A DNA stretch of 64,000 bases, from positions 1-64,000 of the forward strand of contig CAZBWM010000024.1 of the NCBI GenBank assembly GCA_964495375.1, in the 5' to 3' direction. The notes under the pieces were generated by a model, which worked only from the letters and a program-made list of their open reading frames with translations, ran no database searches and was not told the origin of the DNA. Shown here one piece after another: positions 43,394 to 52,368 of this stretch. The DNA comes from JAIESQ01 sp964495375 (GTDB lineage: Bacteria; Planctomycetota; Planctomycetia; Pirellulales; JAEUIK01). The position numbers were made by a program, and so were the translations under genes. Within the stretch, counting starts at the first letter, position 1. The number at the start of each line of letters is the position of its first letter.

Positions 43394-45493
43394 ATGTCTA
43401 AGCACTCGCCGGACAAAATTCGCAACATTGCCATTTGCGGCCACGGCTCCAGTGGCAAAACCACCCTCGTTGATCACCTGCTGCATGTCAGCGGCGCCGT
43501 GGCCCGGCAGGGGAGCGTCGACGAACGCAACAGCATCTGCGATTTCGAAGAAGAAGAGAAGCACCACAAGTACACGATCGAAGCCAAGGTCACACACTTC
43601 GACGACGTCGGGCTGCACTTCAATCTGATCGACACGCCGGGCTATCCCGACTTCATCGGCCAAACGCTGTCGGCCCTCGCGGCGGTCGAGACGGCGCTGG
43701 TCACCGTCAATGCGCATGCCGGCATCGAGGTGAACACGCGCCGCGTCTTTAAGGAAGCGGGCAAGCTCGGCCTGGGGCGGATCATCCTCGTCAACAAGAT
43801 GGACACCGACAACATCGACTTCGAGAAGTTGCTGGAGTCGATTCAGCAGGCGTTCGGCACGGCTTGCGTGCCGATCAACGTGCCGATCGGGATCGGCGCC
43901 GGCTTCAAGGGGGTTGCCAGCACCCTGAATGTGCCGGCCGACAGCACTGGCGCGCTCATCGATCCCGCGACGCTGCACGATCGCCTGATCGAGGCCATCG
44001 TCGAGGTGGACGAGGCCGCGACCGAAGCCTACTTCGAAGGGACCGAGCCGACCGGCGACGAGTTGGTCGCCCTGATCCATAAGTCGATCGCGGCCGGCAC
44101 GCTGATTCCCATTGCGTTCGTGGCCGGCAAGCACAACATCGGCGTCAGAGAACTGCTCAAAGTACTCGATCTCTGCGCGCTGGAGCCGGCCAAATTGCCG
44201 CACACAGCGGTCGACGCGCAAGGCAAGGAAGTGGAGCTGGCGCCCAATCCCGATGGCCCGCTCGTGGCCCAAGTGTTCAAGACGCGGATCGACCCCTTCG
44301 TGCAGAAGCTGAGCTTCATCCGCGTTTACTCGGGCACGCTGAAGAAAGACATGTCGTTACATGCCTCGCACGCCCGCAAGTCGGTGAAGATCACGCAGTT
44401 GCTCGAGCCGCAGGCGAGCGAAATGACGCCATGCGAATCGGCCGGGCCGGGCGAGATCGTCGCCGTAGCCAAGGCCGATGAACTACACACCGGCACCACG
44501 CTGGGAGATCTCGAGCTGCCGCATTTGGAATTCCCGCGCCCGATGGTGGGACTGGCCGTCACACCCAAGAGCCGCAACGACGAGGCCAAGCTGAGCGGCG
44601 CGCTGCACAAAATTGTCGAAGAGGACAGCACGTTCCGTATCGACCGCGATCCGCAGACCAAAGAAATGGTGATGAACGGCATGAGCGAGTTGCACTTGCA
44701 GATCGTGCAAGAGCGGCTCAAACGCCGCGACAAAGTCGAGGTCGAGACGAAGGAACCGAAGATCCCCTATCGCGAAACGATCCAGGCCAACGCCGAGGGG
44801 AGCTATCGCCATAAGAAGCAAACTGGCGGCCGCGGCCAATTCGGCGAAGTGCATATCCGCATGTTTCCGCTGCCGGGTGACGTTGACATCGACAAGTGGG
44901 CCACCAAGGAGCGGTTCGCCTCGATGCGGGCACATCACTACGATAAGGAACACAATTTCCTCTGGGTCGATTCGGTCGTCGGCGGCACCATTCCCAATAA
45001 CTTTCTGCCGGCCGTTGAGAAGGGCTTCAAGGAACGGCTCGACCGAGGCGTGATCGCCGGCTTTCGCATTCAGAATGTCTGTGTCGAGGTCTATTTCGGC
45101 AAGCACCACCCGGTGGATAGCTCGGAAGCCGCCTTCAAAACGGCCGGGTCGATGGCCTTCCGCAACCTGTTTCAACAGGCTAAGCCGGGCTTGCTCGAAC
45201 CGATCGTGAAGATGCACGTCACGGTGCCCGCCGACAAGGTCGGCGACGTGAACAGCGATATGTCGGGGCGCCGTGGACGAGTGCAGGGGCTCGAATCGGC
45301 CGGCGGCGACTTTCAAACGGTCACGGTCGAAGTGCCTTTGGCCGAAGTGACGACGTACGCGCGCACTTTGTCGAGCATGACCGGAGGGCAAGGAAGCTTC
45401 GGCATGGAATTCAGCCACTACGACGTAGTGCCGGGCAACGTGCAGAAGGAAATCGTCGAGAAGGCCGCGCACAAGGAGGAGGAAGAGGAGTAG
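43394..45493 (+). CDS. fusA2: Elongation factor G-like protein (FusA2 type)
   Basis: A 699-residue translational GTPase. The G1 motif is GHGSSGKTTL (16-25), G3 IDTPGYPDF, G4 NKMD. Domain II, III (MNGMSELHLQIVQERLKRR), IV (GGRGQFGEVHIRMFPL) and V follow in the EF-G order. Typical EF-G has a longer switch I with the RGITI motif; here the region reads HHKYTIEAKVTHF, as in the second-copy EF-G-like lineage. Such proteins may act in ribosome recycling or stress rather than standard elongation. A second, canonical fusA is expected elsewhere. GGAAG lies six bases before the start. Confidence 0.9.
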   Translation: MSKHSPDKIRNIAICGHGSSGKTTLVDHLLHVSGAVARQGSVDERNSICDFEEEEKHHKYTIEAKVTHFDDVGLHFNLIDTPGYPDFIGQTLSALAAVETALVTVNAHAGIEVNTRRVFKEAGKLGLGRIILVNKMDTDNIDFEKLLESIQQAFGTACVPINVPIGIGAGFKGVASTLNVPADSTGALIDPATLHDRLIEAIVEVDEAATEAYFEGTEPTGDELVALIHKSIAAGTLIPIAFVAGKHNIGVRELLKVLDLCALEPAKLPHTAVDAQGKEVELAPNPDGPLVAQVFKTRIDPFVQKLSFIRVYSGTLKKDMSLHASHARKSVKITQLLEPQASEMTPCESAGPGEIVAVAKADELHTGTTLGDLELPHLEFPRPMVGLAVTPKSRNDEAKLSGALHKIVEEDSTFRIDRDPQTKEMVMNGMSELHLQIVQERLKRRDKVEVETKEPKIPYRETIQANAEGSYRHKKQTGGRGQFGEVHIRMFPLPGDVDIDKWATKERFASMRAHHYDKEHNFLWVDSVVGGTIPNNFLPAVEKGFKERLDRGVIAGFRIQNVCVEVYFGKHHPVDSSEAAFKTAGSMAFRNLFQQAKPGLLEPIVKMHVTVPADKVGDVNSDMSGRRGRVQGLESAGGDFQTVTVEVPLAEVTTYARTLSSMTGGQGSFGMEFSHYDVVPGNVQKEIVEKAAHKEEEEE

Positions 45494-45572
45494 CCGCCCG
45501 GCGGCCCTCTCCGTGCGGCAGCGCGTGGCGCCTTTTTGGGAAAAACAGCGCACTTGCCGCTAAGATGGCTGT

Positions 45573-45899
45573 ATGGAAACTCCTCTCGAATCGGCGCCCC
45601 GCGAGCCCTCGTTTGAGCGGATGGACGAGCGCATGGTCGAGGCGCTGCGCGGCATGACGGAGCGACAGCGCCTGGAAATCGCCTGGGACATGTGGCGCTC
45701 CGCTCGCAACATGATCGAGAATTTACTGCGCGCCGAACATCCCGATTGGACGGATCGAGAATTGGCCTTCGAAGTTGCGCGAAGACTTCTTGCGGGCGAA
45801 TTACCGCTCGGATGGAATGATCGGGTTCAGGCAATGGAAGCTCTCCATCGCGGCAACTTCATGAAGCCGCCGATCAGCCGACACGAAGCACTCGACTAG
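45573..45899 (+). CDS. Small hypothetical protein, unknown family
   Basis: A 108-residue protein, METPLESAPREPSFERMDERM. The middle, ERQRLEIAWDMWRSARNMIENLLRAEHPDWTDRELAFEVARRLLAG, resembles a widespread short family of unknown function often written as MxxxLR...RHPDWs...vaRRLLhG, sometimes near nucleotidyltransferases. The last ~32 residues overlap the 3' end of the decayed VapC frame on the opposite strand. Either the true stop is as annotated, or the tail is read-through of decayed sequence. Confidence 0.6.
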   Translation: METPLESAPREPSFERMDERMVEALRGMTERQRLEIAWDMWRSARNMIENLLRAEHPDWTDRELAFEVARRLLAGELPLGWNDRVQAMEALHRGNFMKPPISRHEALD

Positions 45900-46268
45900 C
45901 CCTCGCTCGCGAAGATCGAGGGCAATGGCCAACTGAATTGCGTCCAGCGTGCGCAAGGCATGCACGGTCGCGTGGCTAAGAATCAATTGCTCTGCTCGCT
46001 ACCAATGGCGAATCAGTACCTTGGCAACGTTTAACTGCTTCGGGCGAATGTCGGCAAGCAGCAGTGTGCGCACGGCGATCGGCTGCTCCGGAGAAACTTC
46101 CCCGATACGTACGCGGAGTGCGATCGCTGAGATCGTTTCGACGAGGCTTAGCCGGGAGATGAAGAATACCTAGCCTTGTTCGAGCAACAGCGCATCGATC
46201 TGGTCGGTGCCCGCTTCACGATGATACCGCTTGACCAGTGCGCTCGTATCGAGAAAGTAGCCGGCCAC
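45801..46268 (-). pseudogene. vapC: PIN-domain toxin (VapC-like), two in-frame amber codons
   Basis: One continuous frame from a GTG at 46268, directly after the antitoxin stop, to TAA at 45801-45803 encodes a PIN domain. It reads AGYFLDTSALVKRYHREAGT ... ISRLSLVETISAIAL ... LRTLDAIQLAIAL ... FVSADRRLHEVA. All four acidic catalytic positions (D in LDTSA, E in SLVE, D in TLDAIQ, D in SADRR) are present. TAG codons interrupt it after LLLEQG and after IRHW. There is no frameshift. It is most simply a recently inactivated toxin; readthrough by an amber suppressor cannot be excluded from sequence alone. Confidence 0.8.
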
Positions 46269-46520
46269 TTAGTAATCACCGCGTTCAGCGATCACCGACT
46301 CCGACAACGAGCCTTGAATCGGTTTCAGTTGCTGTCGGAGATCCTCGAGCGTGCCTGGTATGCCAACTTCGCGGGTGGCCATTTCGACGACTTCGGCGTC
46401 GAGCCAATCATCGGTGTCCGAATGGACGGTGATTGCAACTTGCTGATGCTCGGCTAGCGCTAAAGGCACCAGCGGTCGCAGAACACCATTTTCGTAGATA
46501 GCTTGAATGTCCTGATTTAT
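46269..46520 (-). pseudogene. vapB: AF2212/DUF104-like antitoxin, start codon apparently ATA
   Basis: The frame IQAIYENGVLRPLVPLALAE, then HQQVAITVHSDTDDWLDAEVV, matches short AF2212-like (DUF104) VapB antitoxins that sit just before PIN toxins. AGGAG is placed six bases before codon ATA (46518-46520), where ATG would be expected, suggesting loss of the start. An in-frame GTG at 46469 would drop the conserved IYENGVLRPL part. The stop is immediately followed by the toxin GTG, so the pair is an operon. 83 residues if ATA is read. Confidence 0.65.
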
Positions 46521-46999
46521 CGTAAACTCCTGGCATGCGGTGCTAGCAGCATTCCGAGTCGCCTGGTGCCGCGGCGCGCTCCTGCATTCGCCGTTAAATC
46601 ATTATACCGATCGCCCCGGCGATCGCGCCTTTGTGCTCAATTTGCTCCCCCCGGCTGGCCGAAGAGAGACCTAGCCGCGCTTGATTTTGCCGTTCGTGCG
46701 GCCTAGCATGCGTGTGCCACTTCTATCGCTATGCGACCCACTGCGATGAACATCTCCGCCCGCTTCGCTTCGCTGCCACCGCGACCATATGCCACGGCTT
46801 CCGCCGCGGCCTGCTGTTGCACCTGTCTTTAGGGCTGACCGGCCGGAGTCCATCTGGTAGGCTCCGTGCTCGTCGCCCCTCGTCCTCGCCCCGTGTCGCC
46901 CTGAGGCGACTGGTTGGTTTTCTGGTCCTGGTTGGCGGTCGATTTTTTGCCCCCACAATGGTGGCGCGTGCGACTGCGACTTTGCGGAGCATTCCGAAC
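46521..46999. other. 479-base non-coding region upstream of serine acetyltransferase
   Basis: No convincing gene on either strand. A perfect palindrome CGATCGCC-CC-GGCGATCG lies at 46608-46625. The VapB-like gene (minus) and the acetyltransferase (plus) diverge from this region; promoters were not recognised. Confidence 0.5.
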
Positions 47000-47968
47000 A
47001 TGGCTTCCGACACCCGACTCAAAGAGCGTCTGCCCGAGTTGACTGAGCGCATTGTCGCCACGTATCGCGACATCGGCGGCGTGATCCACCACCTCGGTCA
47101 TTGCCCGCTGCCGAACTACGAGGCCGTCGTCGGTTGCGTCGAGGATCTCAAGGAGATCATCTACCCGGGATATCGCCGCCGCGAGGGGCTGCACCTGGGC
47201 AACGTAACCTATCACGTCGGCGACCTGATCGAAGGCTTGCACGACAAGCTGACCACGCAGATTGGCCGCGCGCTGCGGCACGAAGCAGGCGCCACGCGCC
47301 GCCCTGCCTGCGACGACGATGCCGACTACGAAGCGCTCGGCCAGGCCAAGGCGATCGACTTTCTCGACCAGATACCCACGCTGCGCAAACAGTTGGCGCT
47401 CGACGTGCATGCCGCTTTTGAAGGGGATCCGGCCGTCAACGGCCCCGACGAAGTAATCTTCTGCTATCCCGGGCTCGAAGCGGTCACCACCTATCGCGTG
47501 GCTCATGCGCTCTACGAGCTCGACGTGCCACTGATTCCGCGAATGATGACCGAGTCGGCCCATTCCAAGACCGGCATCGACATTCATCCCGGGGCCCAAA
47601 TCGGTAGTCACTTTTTCATCGATCACGGCACGGGCGTCGTGATCGGGCAGACCTGCGAGATCGGCGATCACGTCAAGCTCTATCAAGGCGTGACGTTGGG
47701 CGCGCTGAGCTTTCCGACCGACGCCGATGGCCAGATCGTCCGCGGCCACAAGCGCCATCCCACGATCGAAGACCGCGTGGTGATCTACGCCAATGCCACG
47801 ATCCTGGGGGGCAACACCGTGATCGGGCACGACTCGGTCATCGGCTCCAACGTCTGGCTTACGCGCAGCGTGCCGCCGCGGACGACGGTGCTCTTGGAAA
47901 AGCCGAACCTGCGGATGCGCGGCGAATACGTCGCCGAACTGGCCCCCGAGGCGAGCTACCAGATCTGA
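47000..47968 (+). CDS. cysE: Serine O-acetyltransferase
   Basis: A 322-residue hexapeptide-repeat acetyltransferase making O-acetylserine for cysteine synthesis. The ATG at 47000 follows GGAG ten bases upstream; an in-frame ATG at 46957 is possible. The N-terminal half is helical (VIHHLGHCPLPNYEAVVGCVEDLKEII), and the left-handed beta helix begins SAHSKTGIDIHPGAQIGSHFFIDHGTGVVIGQTCEIGDHVKLYQGVTLGALSF, with active-site His in DIHPG and DHGTG. The long N-terminal domain is like the EpsC-type SATs of some bacteria. No cysK is adjacent. Confidence 0.92.
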   Translation: MASDTRLKERLPELTERIVATYRDIGGVIHHLGHCPLPNYEAVVGCVEDLKEIIYPGYRRREGLHLGNVTYHVGDLIEGLHDKLTTQIGRALRHEAGATRRPACDDDADYEALGQAKAIDFLDQIPTLRKQLALDVHAAFEGDPAVNGPDEVIFCYPGLEAVTTYRVAHALYELDVPLIPRMMTESAHSKTGIDIHPGAQIGSHFFIDHGTGVVIGQTCEIGDHVKLYQGVTLGALSFPTDADGQIVRGHKRHPTIEDRVVIYANATILGGNTVIGHDSVIGSNVWLTRSVPPRTTVLLEKPNLRMRGEYVAELAPEASYQI

Positions 47969-48059
47969 ACCGGCAAAACGCTCGACGTCGCGCTCGTCAT
48001 CAGGCGTGCGCGGGGCGAGCGTGCCCGGCGATGCGGCTGCCGACCCCCCCGTGGCTCAT

Positions 48060-48815
48060 TCAGACGCGCGGGGCTCCGCGGCGCTTCCTGCGCCGCGCCA
48101 TCATCGCTAAGCCAAGCGCCGCGCCGCCGAGCAACACGAACGACGAGGGCTCGGGTACGACCGTCGCGATGCCCACGTTGTCCAACGCGAACCACTCCTG
48201 CGTTCCGCCTTCGTAGCCTTCGCCGAAGGCACGCCAAGAGATCGTCAGCGAACTGTTCGTGTGCGGGATCTTCTGAAACCGCGGGTCCAGCCCCATGTCG
48301 TAGGCCGAATCCTTGAAATCGCCGCCGACGTATCCCAATTGAATGTTCTTGGCGAGCTGCACGCCCGCGGGGGGCACATAAGATTGCGGTCGGCCGTCGC
48401 TGGCAAAGGTTTCACGAAGGATCGTGGCGCCATCGACGGTGACAAGTAAGTAATCGGGGCCAGCCAGGTTCCCTTCGGCGCCGTCCCAAGAGTCGACCAT
48501 CGCCAACAGGAAGTTGATCGTGACGAAATTATGAGCCGGCAAGTTGGTAAGCGTGAGTTGCGTCGCGGCGGCGGGGTTGCCCGACGCCTGATTGCCGAGC
48601 ATCTGACCGTCAAAGGTGTTCGATCCTGTCCCCAGGCCCACCCAGCCTTGCACGCCCGCTAGCAAGGTGGGGCCGCTGAGCACGGCCGACACGCCTGGTT
48701 CGACGAAGGGGGCAGTATCAAAGCTGTTGATGTAAACGTTGGTCGCCTGCGCGGGACGCGCGACCAGACTGGCGCAACCTAATAAAAGGCCGAGGCAAAT
48801 TGTGCGGAAGCTCAT
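48060..48815 (-). CDS. PEP-CTERM sorting domain protein
   Basis: A 251-residue exported protein. ATG at 48815 has AAGGAG six bases upstream and starts a signal peptide (MSFRTICLGLLLGCASLVARPAQA). The body is a beta-rich domain of unknown role. It ends with VPEPSSFVLLGGAALGLAMMARRRKRRG: VPEP motif, hydrophobic helix and basic cluster, the substrate tag for exosortase (XrtA/EpsH family) processing. It is convergent with cysE. Function of the mature domain is unknown. Confidence 0.9.
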   Translation of the reverse strand: MSFRTICLGLLLGCASLVARPAQATNVYINSFDTAPFVEPGVSAVLSGPTLLAGVQGWVGLGTGSNTFDGQMLGNQASGNPAAATQLTLTNLPAHNFVTINFLLAMVDSWDGAEGNLAGPDYLLVTVDGATILRETFASDGRPQSYVPPAGVQLAKNIQLGYVGGDFKDSAYDMGLDPRFQKIPHTNSSLTISWRAFGEGYEGGTQEWFALDNVGIATVVPEPSSFVLLGGAALGLAMMARRRKRRGAPRV

Positions 48816-49238
48816 GAGCAACTCCTTGGATTGAATACGAGAGCAGGCAGTGTCCACTCGGCGCAGCAAGGTGCCGAGCGCGGAAATCAGAGAAACGGTC
48901 GAGTCGACGCGAAGGTGAAGACGGAGATTGTTGAAACGTCACGCGGACCAGCGCTGGGTCCCGCCGAAGTTCAACCCGTATTCACTAGCGACTCCAGAAG
49001 AGGGCCAAGCTGTCGCGCGATTACGCCGCGCAGCCTGGCAAAAAAGCCGTCTGCCACTTACCCGGCAGCTTAGTCCGCCTCGGCGGCCAGTCAAGCGAAT
49101 TGGCGGCAACTACCGCGAGAACACTCCGCAAAATCAGTGAGCGCGGTCGACGTGTAACAAAAAAAGCCCAGGAGTTGCAACTCCTGGGCTTACTCGTCGA
49201 TTGTCGATTCGCAGCGCTGCGACTTATTAGTGCTGCGA
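48816..49238. other. Intergenic region upstream of PEP-CTERM gene
   Basis: The 423 bases include the terminator at 49159-49191 for the gene to the right. The remainder should hold the PEP-CTERM gene promoter (minus strand). No other gene or clear promoter consensus was seen. Confidence 0.5.
49159..49191 (-). terminator. Rho-independent terminator
   Basis: A perfect 28-base palindrome (half-site AAGCCCAGGAGTTG, 49164-49191) is followed, in the minus-strand direction, by a run of seven Ts (49159-49165 are As on the given strand). It is 47 bases after the stop of the redoxin-heme-copper gene at 49239, exactly where termination is expected. Confidence 0.92.
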
Positions 49239-51179
49239 CTAAGGTTTGTCGCTCTCAGCTTCCTTGGCGGCTGCCTCGGCTTCGGCTTTCTTTGCGGCGG
49301 TGGCGTCTTCGGCAGTCACGCTCCCTTCGCCGGCAAAGCCATCGACCGTGGCTTCGACATCCGCGCCGTCGCCGGCGTTGGCCGCCAGCAAGTCTTCGTG
49401 CGGATCGTAGGCCGTGTAGAAGCCGAACATCATTTCTTCGAACGTTTGATCGCCAAAGGTGACCTCGGCCGTGGGGTCGGGGTTCGCCAGGTTCTCGGGC
49501 GAGTTGTCGAAGTGGGCCGTGCAGAACATGCGGCTCCCCTTGGGGACAAACTTTGGCTCGGCGAATTCGTAGCGCAGTTGCCAATTGAAGTCCCAACGGG
49601 GCACGTTCAAAATCACTTCGCGCGTGCCATCGGGATACTCCAACTCGTACTTGAAGTCCTTGCCGCGCAGGTGCATGTGCGGAGTGAGGTTCAACATCAC
49701 GGTGTCGCGCATGAACTTGTGCTTGGCGGTCACCTCGTAGTTGCCGTCCCCCGCGGGGATCTTGAAGCCGACCATGCCGGCCACGCCCCCTTTCATCTTG
49801 CGCTTGATCGTTTTGGGATCGGCGAAGACGACGCCGATCGAGCTGCGATCTTTGGACACCACGCCATTAGGCGTGTAGTGCATCTGGAACACGAGCTTCG
49901 AGTTGGCCGGCACGAACGTGGCCGCACCCTCGGGCGCGGCAATCGGCAGGCTGCCCGGCGCGAAGCCGGCCAGACCGCCACGGCGTCCGAACGCGCCCGA
50001 CTGATCGCCCGGCGGCTGCACGAACACGATGATGTGGTGCACGACCCCACGGTTATCGGGGCGCGCCTCGGAAATCTTCACCCACTTGTCTTCCTTCCAG
50101 CCGGGGTCGACCGTGAAGTACTGGTAATCGACGACCCCTTCGGCCGGCACGGTGAACGGTTCGTCGGCCATGTAGATCACCTGATCTGGCTGGCCGATGC
50201 GCCACCCTTCGACGAACTGCCGCGGGGCGGGCAGATCGCTCGCGTTCCCTTCGGGGCAGCCATTGTCGATCCAGGAATTAAGCAACCGCTTCTCTTCGTC
50301 GGTCAGTCGCGCGTCGTTCGCGAAGTGGCCAAACGCGGGGTCGGCAAACCAAGGCGGCATACGACCTTCGCTCACCACTTCCTTCATCATGGGGGCCCAA
50401 CCCACCACTTCGTCGTAGGCCGTGAGGCTGAAGGGAGCAACTTCGCCCGGTCGGTGGCATTCGACGCAGCGATTCTGCAAGATGCTGGCGATGTGTTTGG
50501 TATAGGTGACTTCACCCTGCGGCTCCGTCTTGCGGACGCGGCCAATCAAGCAGCCATCGGCCGGCATGATCGGTTCGCTGACGGGTTTGCCGGCCAGCAG
50601 CTCTTCGATGGCCACGGCCAGATCGCGACGCTGCAAACGCGGCTTCGCATAGCCGGCGCCCGTTTGAAATCCGTATTGATCGTCGATGCGGCCCCAGTAG
50701 CGGATCCGCCGCTCGCTGTCGAGCACGAACACCTCGGGCGTGCGCACCGCGCCAAATTGATCGGCCACGCGGTTGTCGAGATCCTTGAGCATCGGAAAAT
50801 CGAGCTCATAGACGCGGGCGAAGGTGCCAATCTCGGTCATCGAGTCTTGCAGATTGGAGTCGATGGCGACGAAGGCGACTCCCTGCTCGCGAAACTCCTT
50901 GGCCAGGCCGACCAATCGCGTGGCGTAGACCTTGGCCAACGGGCATTCGGTTCCCAGGAAGGCGACAACAACCAACTTCTCGCCGGCAAAGTCGGCCAGG
51001 GTGCGTGTCTTGCCGTGGAAGTCGGGCAACGAGAACGAATCGATCTGGCGGCCCAGGCACTCAGCTTTATTGGCTTGGCTATTCCCGTTGAGCTCGGCAC
51101 CCAGAGTGCCCTTGGTGGCGCAGAGCAGCATCGCCAAGGCCAGTGTTCCAGCTACAACAACGACTCTATCTCGTTTCAT
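49239..51179 (-). CDS. Exported redoxin - cytochrome c - copper monooxygenase-like fusion protein (paralogue)
   Basis: A 646-residue paralogue of the protein at 34290-36239. ATG at 51179 has AAGGAA five bases before it. A signal peptide (VVVVAGTLALAMLLCATKGTLGA) leads into a redoxin domain (DSFSLPDFHGKTRTLADFAGEKLVVVAFLGTECPLAKVYA). The heme site is CVECH (CVECHRPGEVAPFSL). Copper-type histidines are VVHHII, FQMHYTPNG and PHMHLRGKDF; Met in FEEMMFGFYT. The extreme C-terminus is a charged, Ala/Glu-rich tail (TAAKKAEAEAAAKEAESDKP). It is followed by a strong terminator and not obviously linked to a TetR gene. Confidence 0.86.
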   Translation of the reverse strand: MKRDRVVVVAGTLALAMLLCATKGTLGAELNGNSQANKAECLGRQIDSFSLPDFHGKTRTLADFAGEKLVVVAFLGTECPLAKVYATRLVGLAKEFREQGVAFVAIDSNLQDSMTEIGTFARVYELDFPMLKDLDNRVADQFGAVRTPEVFVLDSERRIRYWGRIDDQYGFQTGAGYAKPRLQRRDLAVAIEELLAGKPVSEPIMPADGCLIGRVRKTEPQGEVTYTKHIASILQNRCVECHRPGEVAPFSLTAYDEVVGWAPMMKEVVSEGRMPPWFADPAFGHFANDARLTDEEKRLLNSWIDNGCPEGNASDLPAPRQFVEGWRIGQPDQVIYMADEPFTVPAEGVVDYQYFTVDPGWKEDKWVKISEARPDNRGVVHHIIVFVQPPGDQSGAFGRRGGLAGFAPGSLPIAAPEGAATFVPANSKLVFQMHYTPNGVVSKDRSSIGVVFADPKTIKRKMKGGVAGMVGFKIPAGDGNYEVTAKHKFMRDTVMLNLTPHMHLRGKDFKYELEYPDGTREVILNVPRWDFNWQLRYEFAEPKFVPKGSRMFCTAHFDNSPENLANPDPTAEVTFGDQTFEEMMFGFYTAYDPHEDLLAANAGDGADVEATVDGFAGEGSVTAEDATAAKKAEAEAAAKEAESDKP

Positions 51180-51531
51180 AGCAATTCCTTGCAGCTCTGA
51201 ATTCGCGTGGCTGTCTGCCCGCGAGCCCCGTGAGAGGATTTCCATTCGCACGCTAATGAATTCTGTGCGGCGTGTCAATCTGTCCGTCGGGGGGGGCCGA
51301 CCGCTTCCTGGGGTTGCGCCAAATTCCGTTCGCCACGGTAGTTGATTGTCGATGCTGGCGTACCTGGGGACACGCGGGCCGGGCGACGTGCGGCAGTTGC
51401 TAGCTGGGCAATTTGGGCAGTGGTGCGTGGAGGGTCCGTTGGAAAAGCGTGTGCCACGACGGGCTCTGCCGTGCTCCTTCGGCACGCCGCAAAACGCGAC
51501 ACGGGGCGGTGCCCGTGGCCCACGATGTAGG
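51180..51531. other. Intergenic region between redoxin-heme-copper and thioesterase genes
   Basis: The 352 bases carry no plausible gene. They include the 5' leader and promoter of the redoxin-heme-copper gene (minus strand) and the 3' end of the thioesterase transcript. Stretches such as GTGTGCCACGACGG / GTGCCCGTGGCCC look REP-like, but no perfect stem was found. Confidence 0.4.
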
Positions 51532-52368
51532 TCAAACGGACCCACAAACCAGCGGTGCGAGGCACGCGGCCAGTTGCCTGAGAAACGCCTCGCGCGCGGT
51601 ATCGATGAAGAAGTGGCCGCCGGCGAACGTGTGCACCCGAGCGGTCGAGGTAGTATGCTCGCGCCAGGCAGCGAGCGTTTCGAGCGGCCAGTCGAAGTCG
51701 TCGATGCCGCCGAAGACGGTGATTGGGCAGTCGAGCGGCGCGGCCAACTGGTAGGCATAGGTTTCGCAAACCGCAAAGTCGGCGCGGATCAACCGCAGCA
51801 TCCGCGCGCGACGTTGGGGATCGTCGAGCACCGCGGCCGGCACGCCGCCGAGCCGCTGCAGTTCGGCCACCAGCGCCGGTTCACTACCACACGCCAAGGC
51901 CGGACCAGGATCGGGCAAATGCGGAGCGCCGCGCCCCGCGACGAGCAACCCGCTGACGGGCACTTTATGGCGATCGCGCAACTGGCGCGCCAATTCAAAG
52001 GCCACGAGCGCGCCCATGCTGTGGCCAAAGAGCGCGCAGGGCCGATCGGTGAGGGCGCCGTCGCGCACGGCAACCAGCTCATTGGCGATCACTTCGACCA
52101 GCGAGTCCATTCGCGTCAGCGGTGGCTCATCGCGACGCGACGCTCGGCCCGGGAGCTGAACGCCCCAGAGCTCAACGTCCGCTGGCAAGCTGTTTGTCCA
52201 ACCGCGAAACGCCGCCGCGCTGCCCCCGGCGTACGGAACGCACAGCAGGCGTAGCCGAGCATTGGGGCGCGGCGAGTCACATTCGAGAACGCGGTCGCTC
52301 GAAGGCAATTCGACGTCCGCCGCTGGCAGACGGGTGCCGCGCACGATGTGTGGCCGCTGCTCGGTCAT
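51532..52368 (-). CDS. Type II thioesterase (GrsT/SrfAD-like)
   Basis: A 278-residue alpha/beta hydrolase. GHSMG with Ser117 is the nucleophile motif; PYAGGSAAAFRGW near 45 is the oxyanion loop of type II thioesterases; FGGIDDFDW and the C-terminal AGGHFFID supply Asp and His. Such enzymes remove stalled or mis-primed acyl groups from carrier proteins of non-ribosomal peptide or polyketide synthases, or act in fatty-acid-like pathways. No synthase is in the window. Start ATG overlaps the tatD stop (ATGA), putting it in the nuo tail operon. Confidence 0.85.
   Translation of the reverse strand: MTEQRPHIVRGTRLPAADVELPSSDRVLECDSPRPNARLRLLCVPYAGGSAAAFRGWTNSLPADVELWGVQLPGRASRRDEPPLTRMDSLVEVIANELVAVRDGALTDRPCALFGHSMGALVAFELARQLRDRHKVPVSGLLVAGRGAPHLPDPGPALACGSEPALVAELQRLGGVPAAVLDDPQRRARMLRLIRADFAVCETYAYQLAAPLDCPITVFGGIDDFDWPLETLAAWREHTTSTARVHTFAGGHFFIDTAREAFLRQLAACLAPLVCGSV

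Noticed and set aside
46671..46958. Minus-strand frame of 95 codons upstream of cysE
   Set aside because: No ribosome site, Gly/Arg/Ser-rich shadow-like composition, no recognisable motif.
49230..51200. Long plus-strand frame opposite the second redoxin-heme-copper gene
   Set aside because: Antisense shadow of a well-supported gene with a terminator on the other strand.
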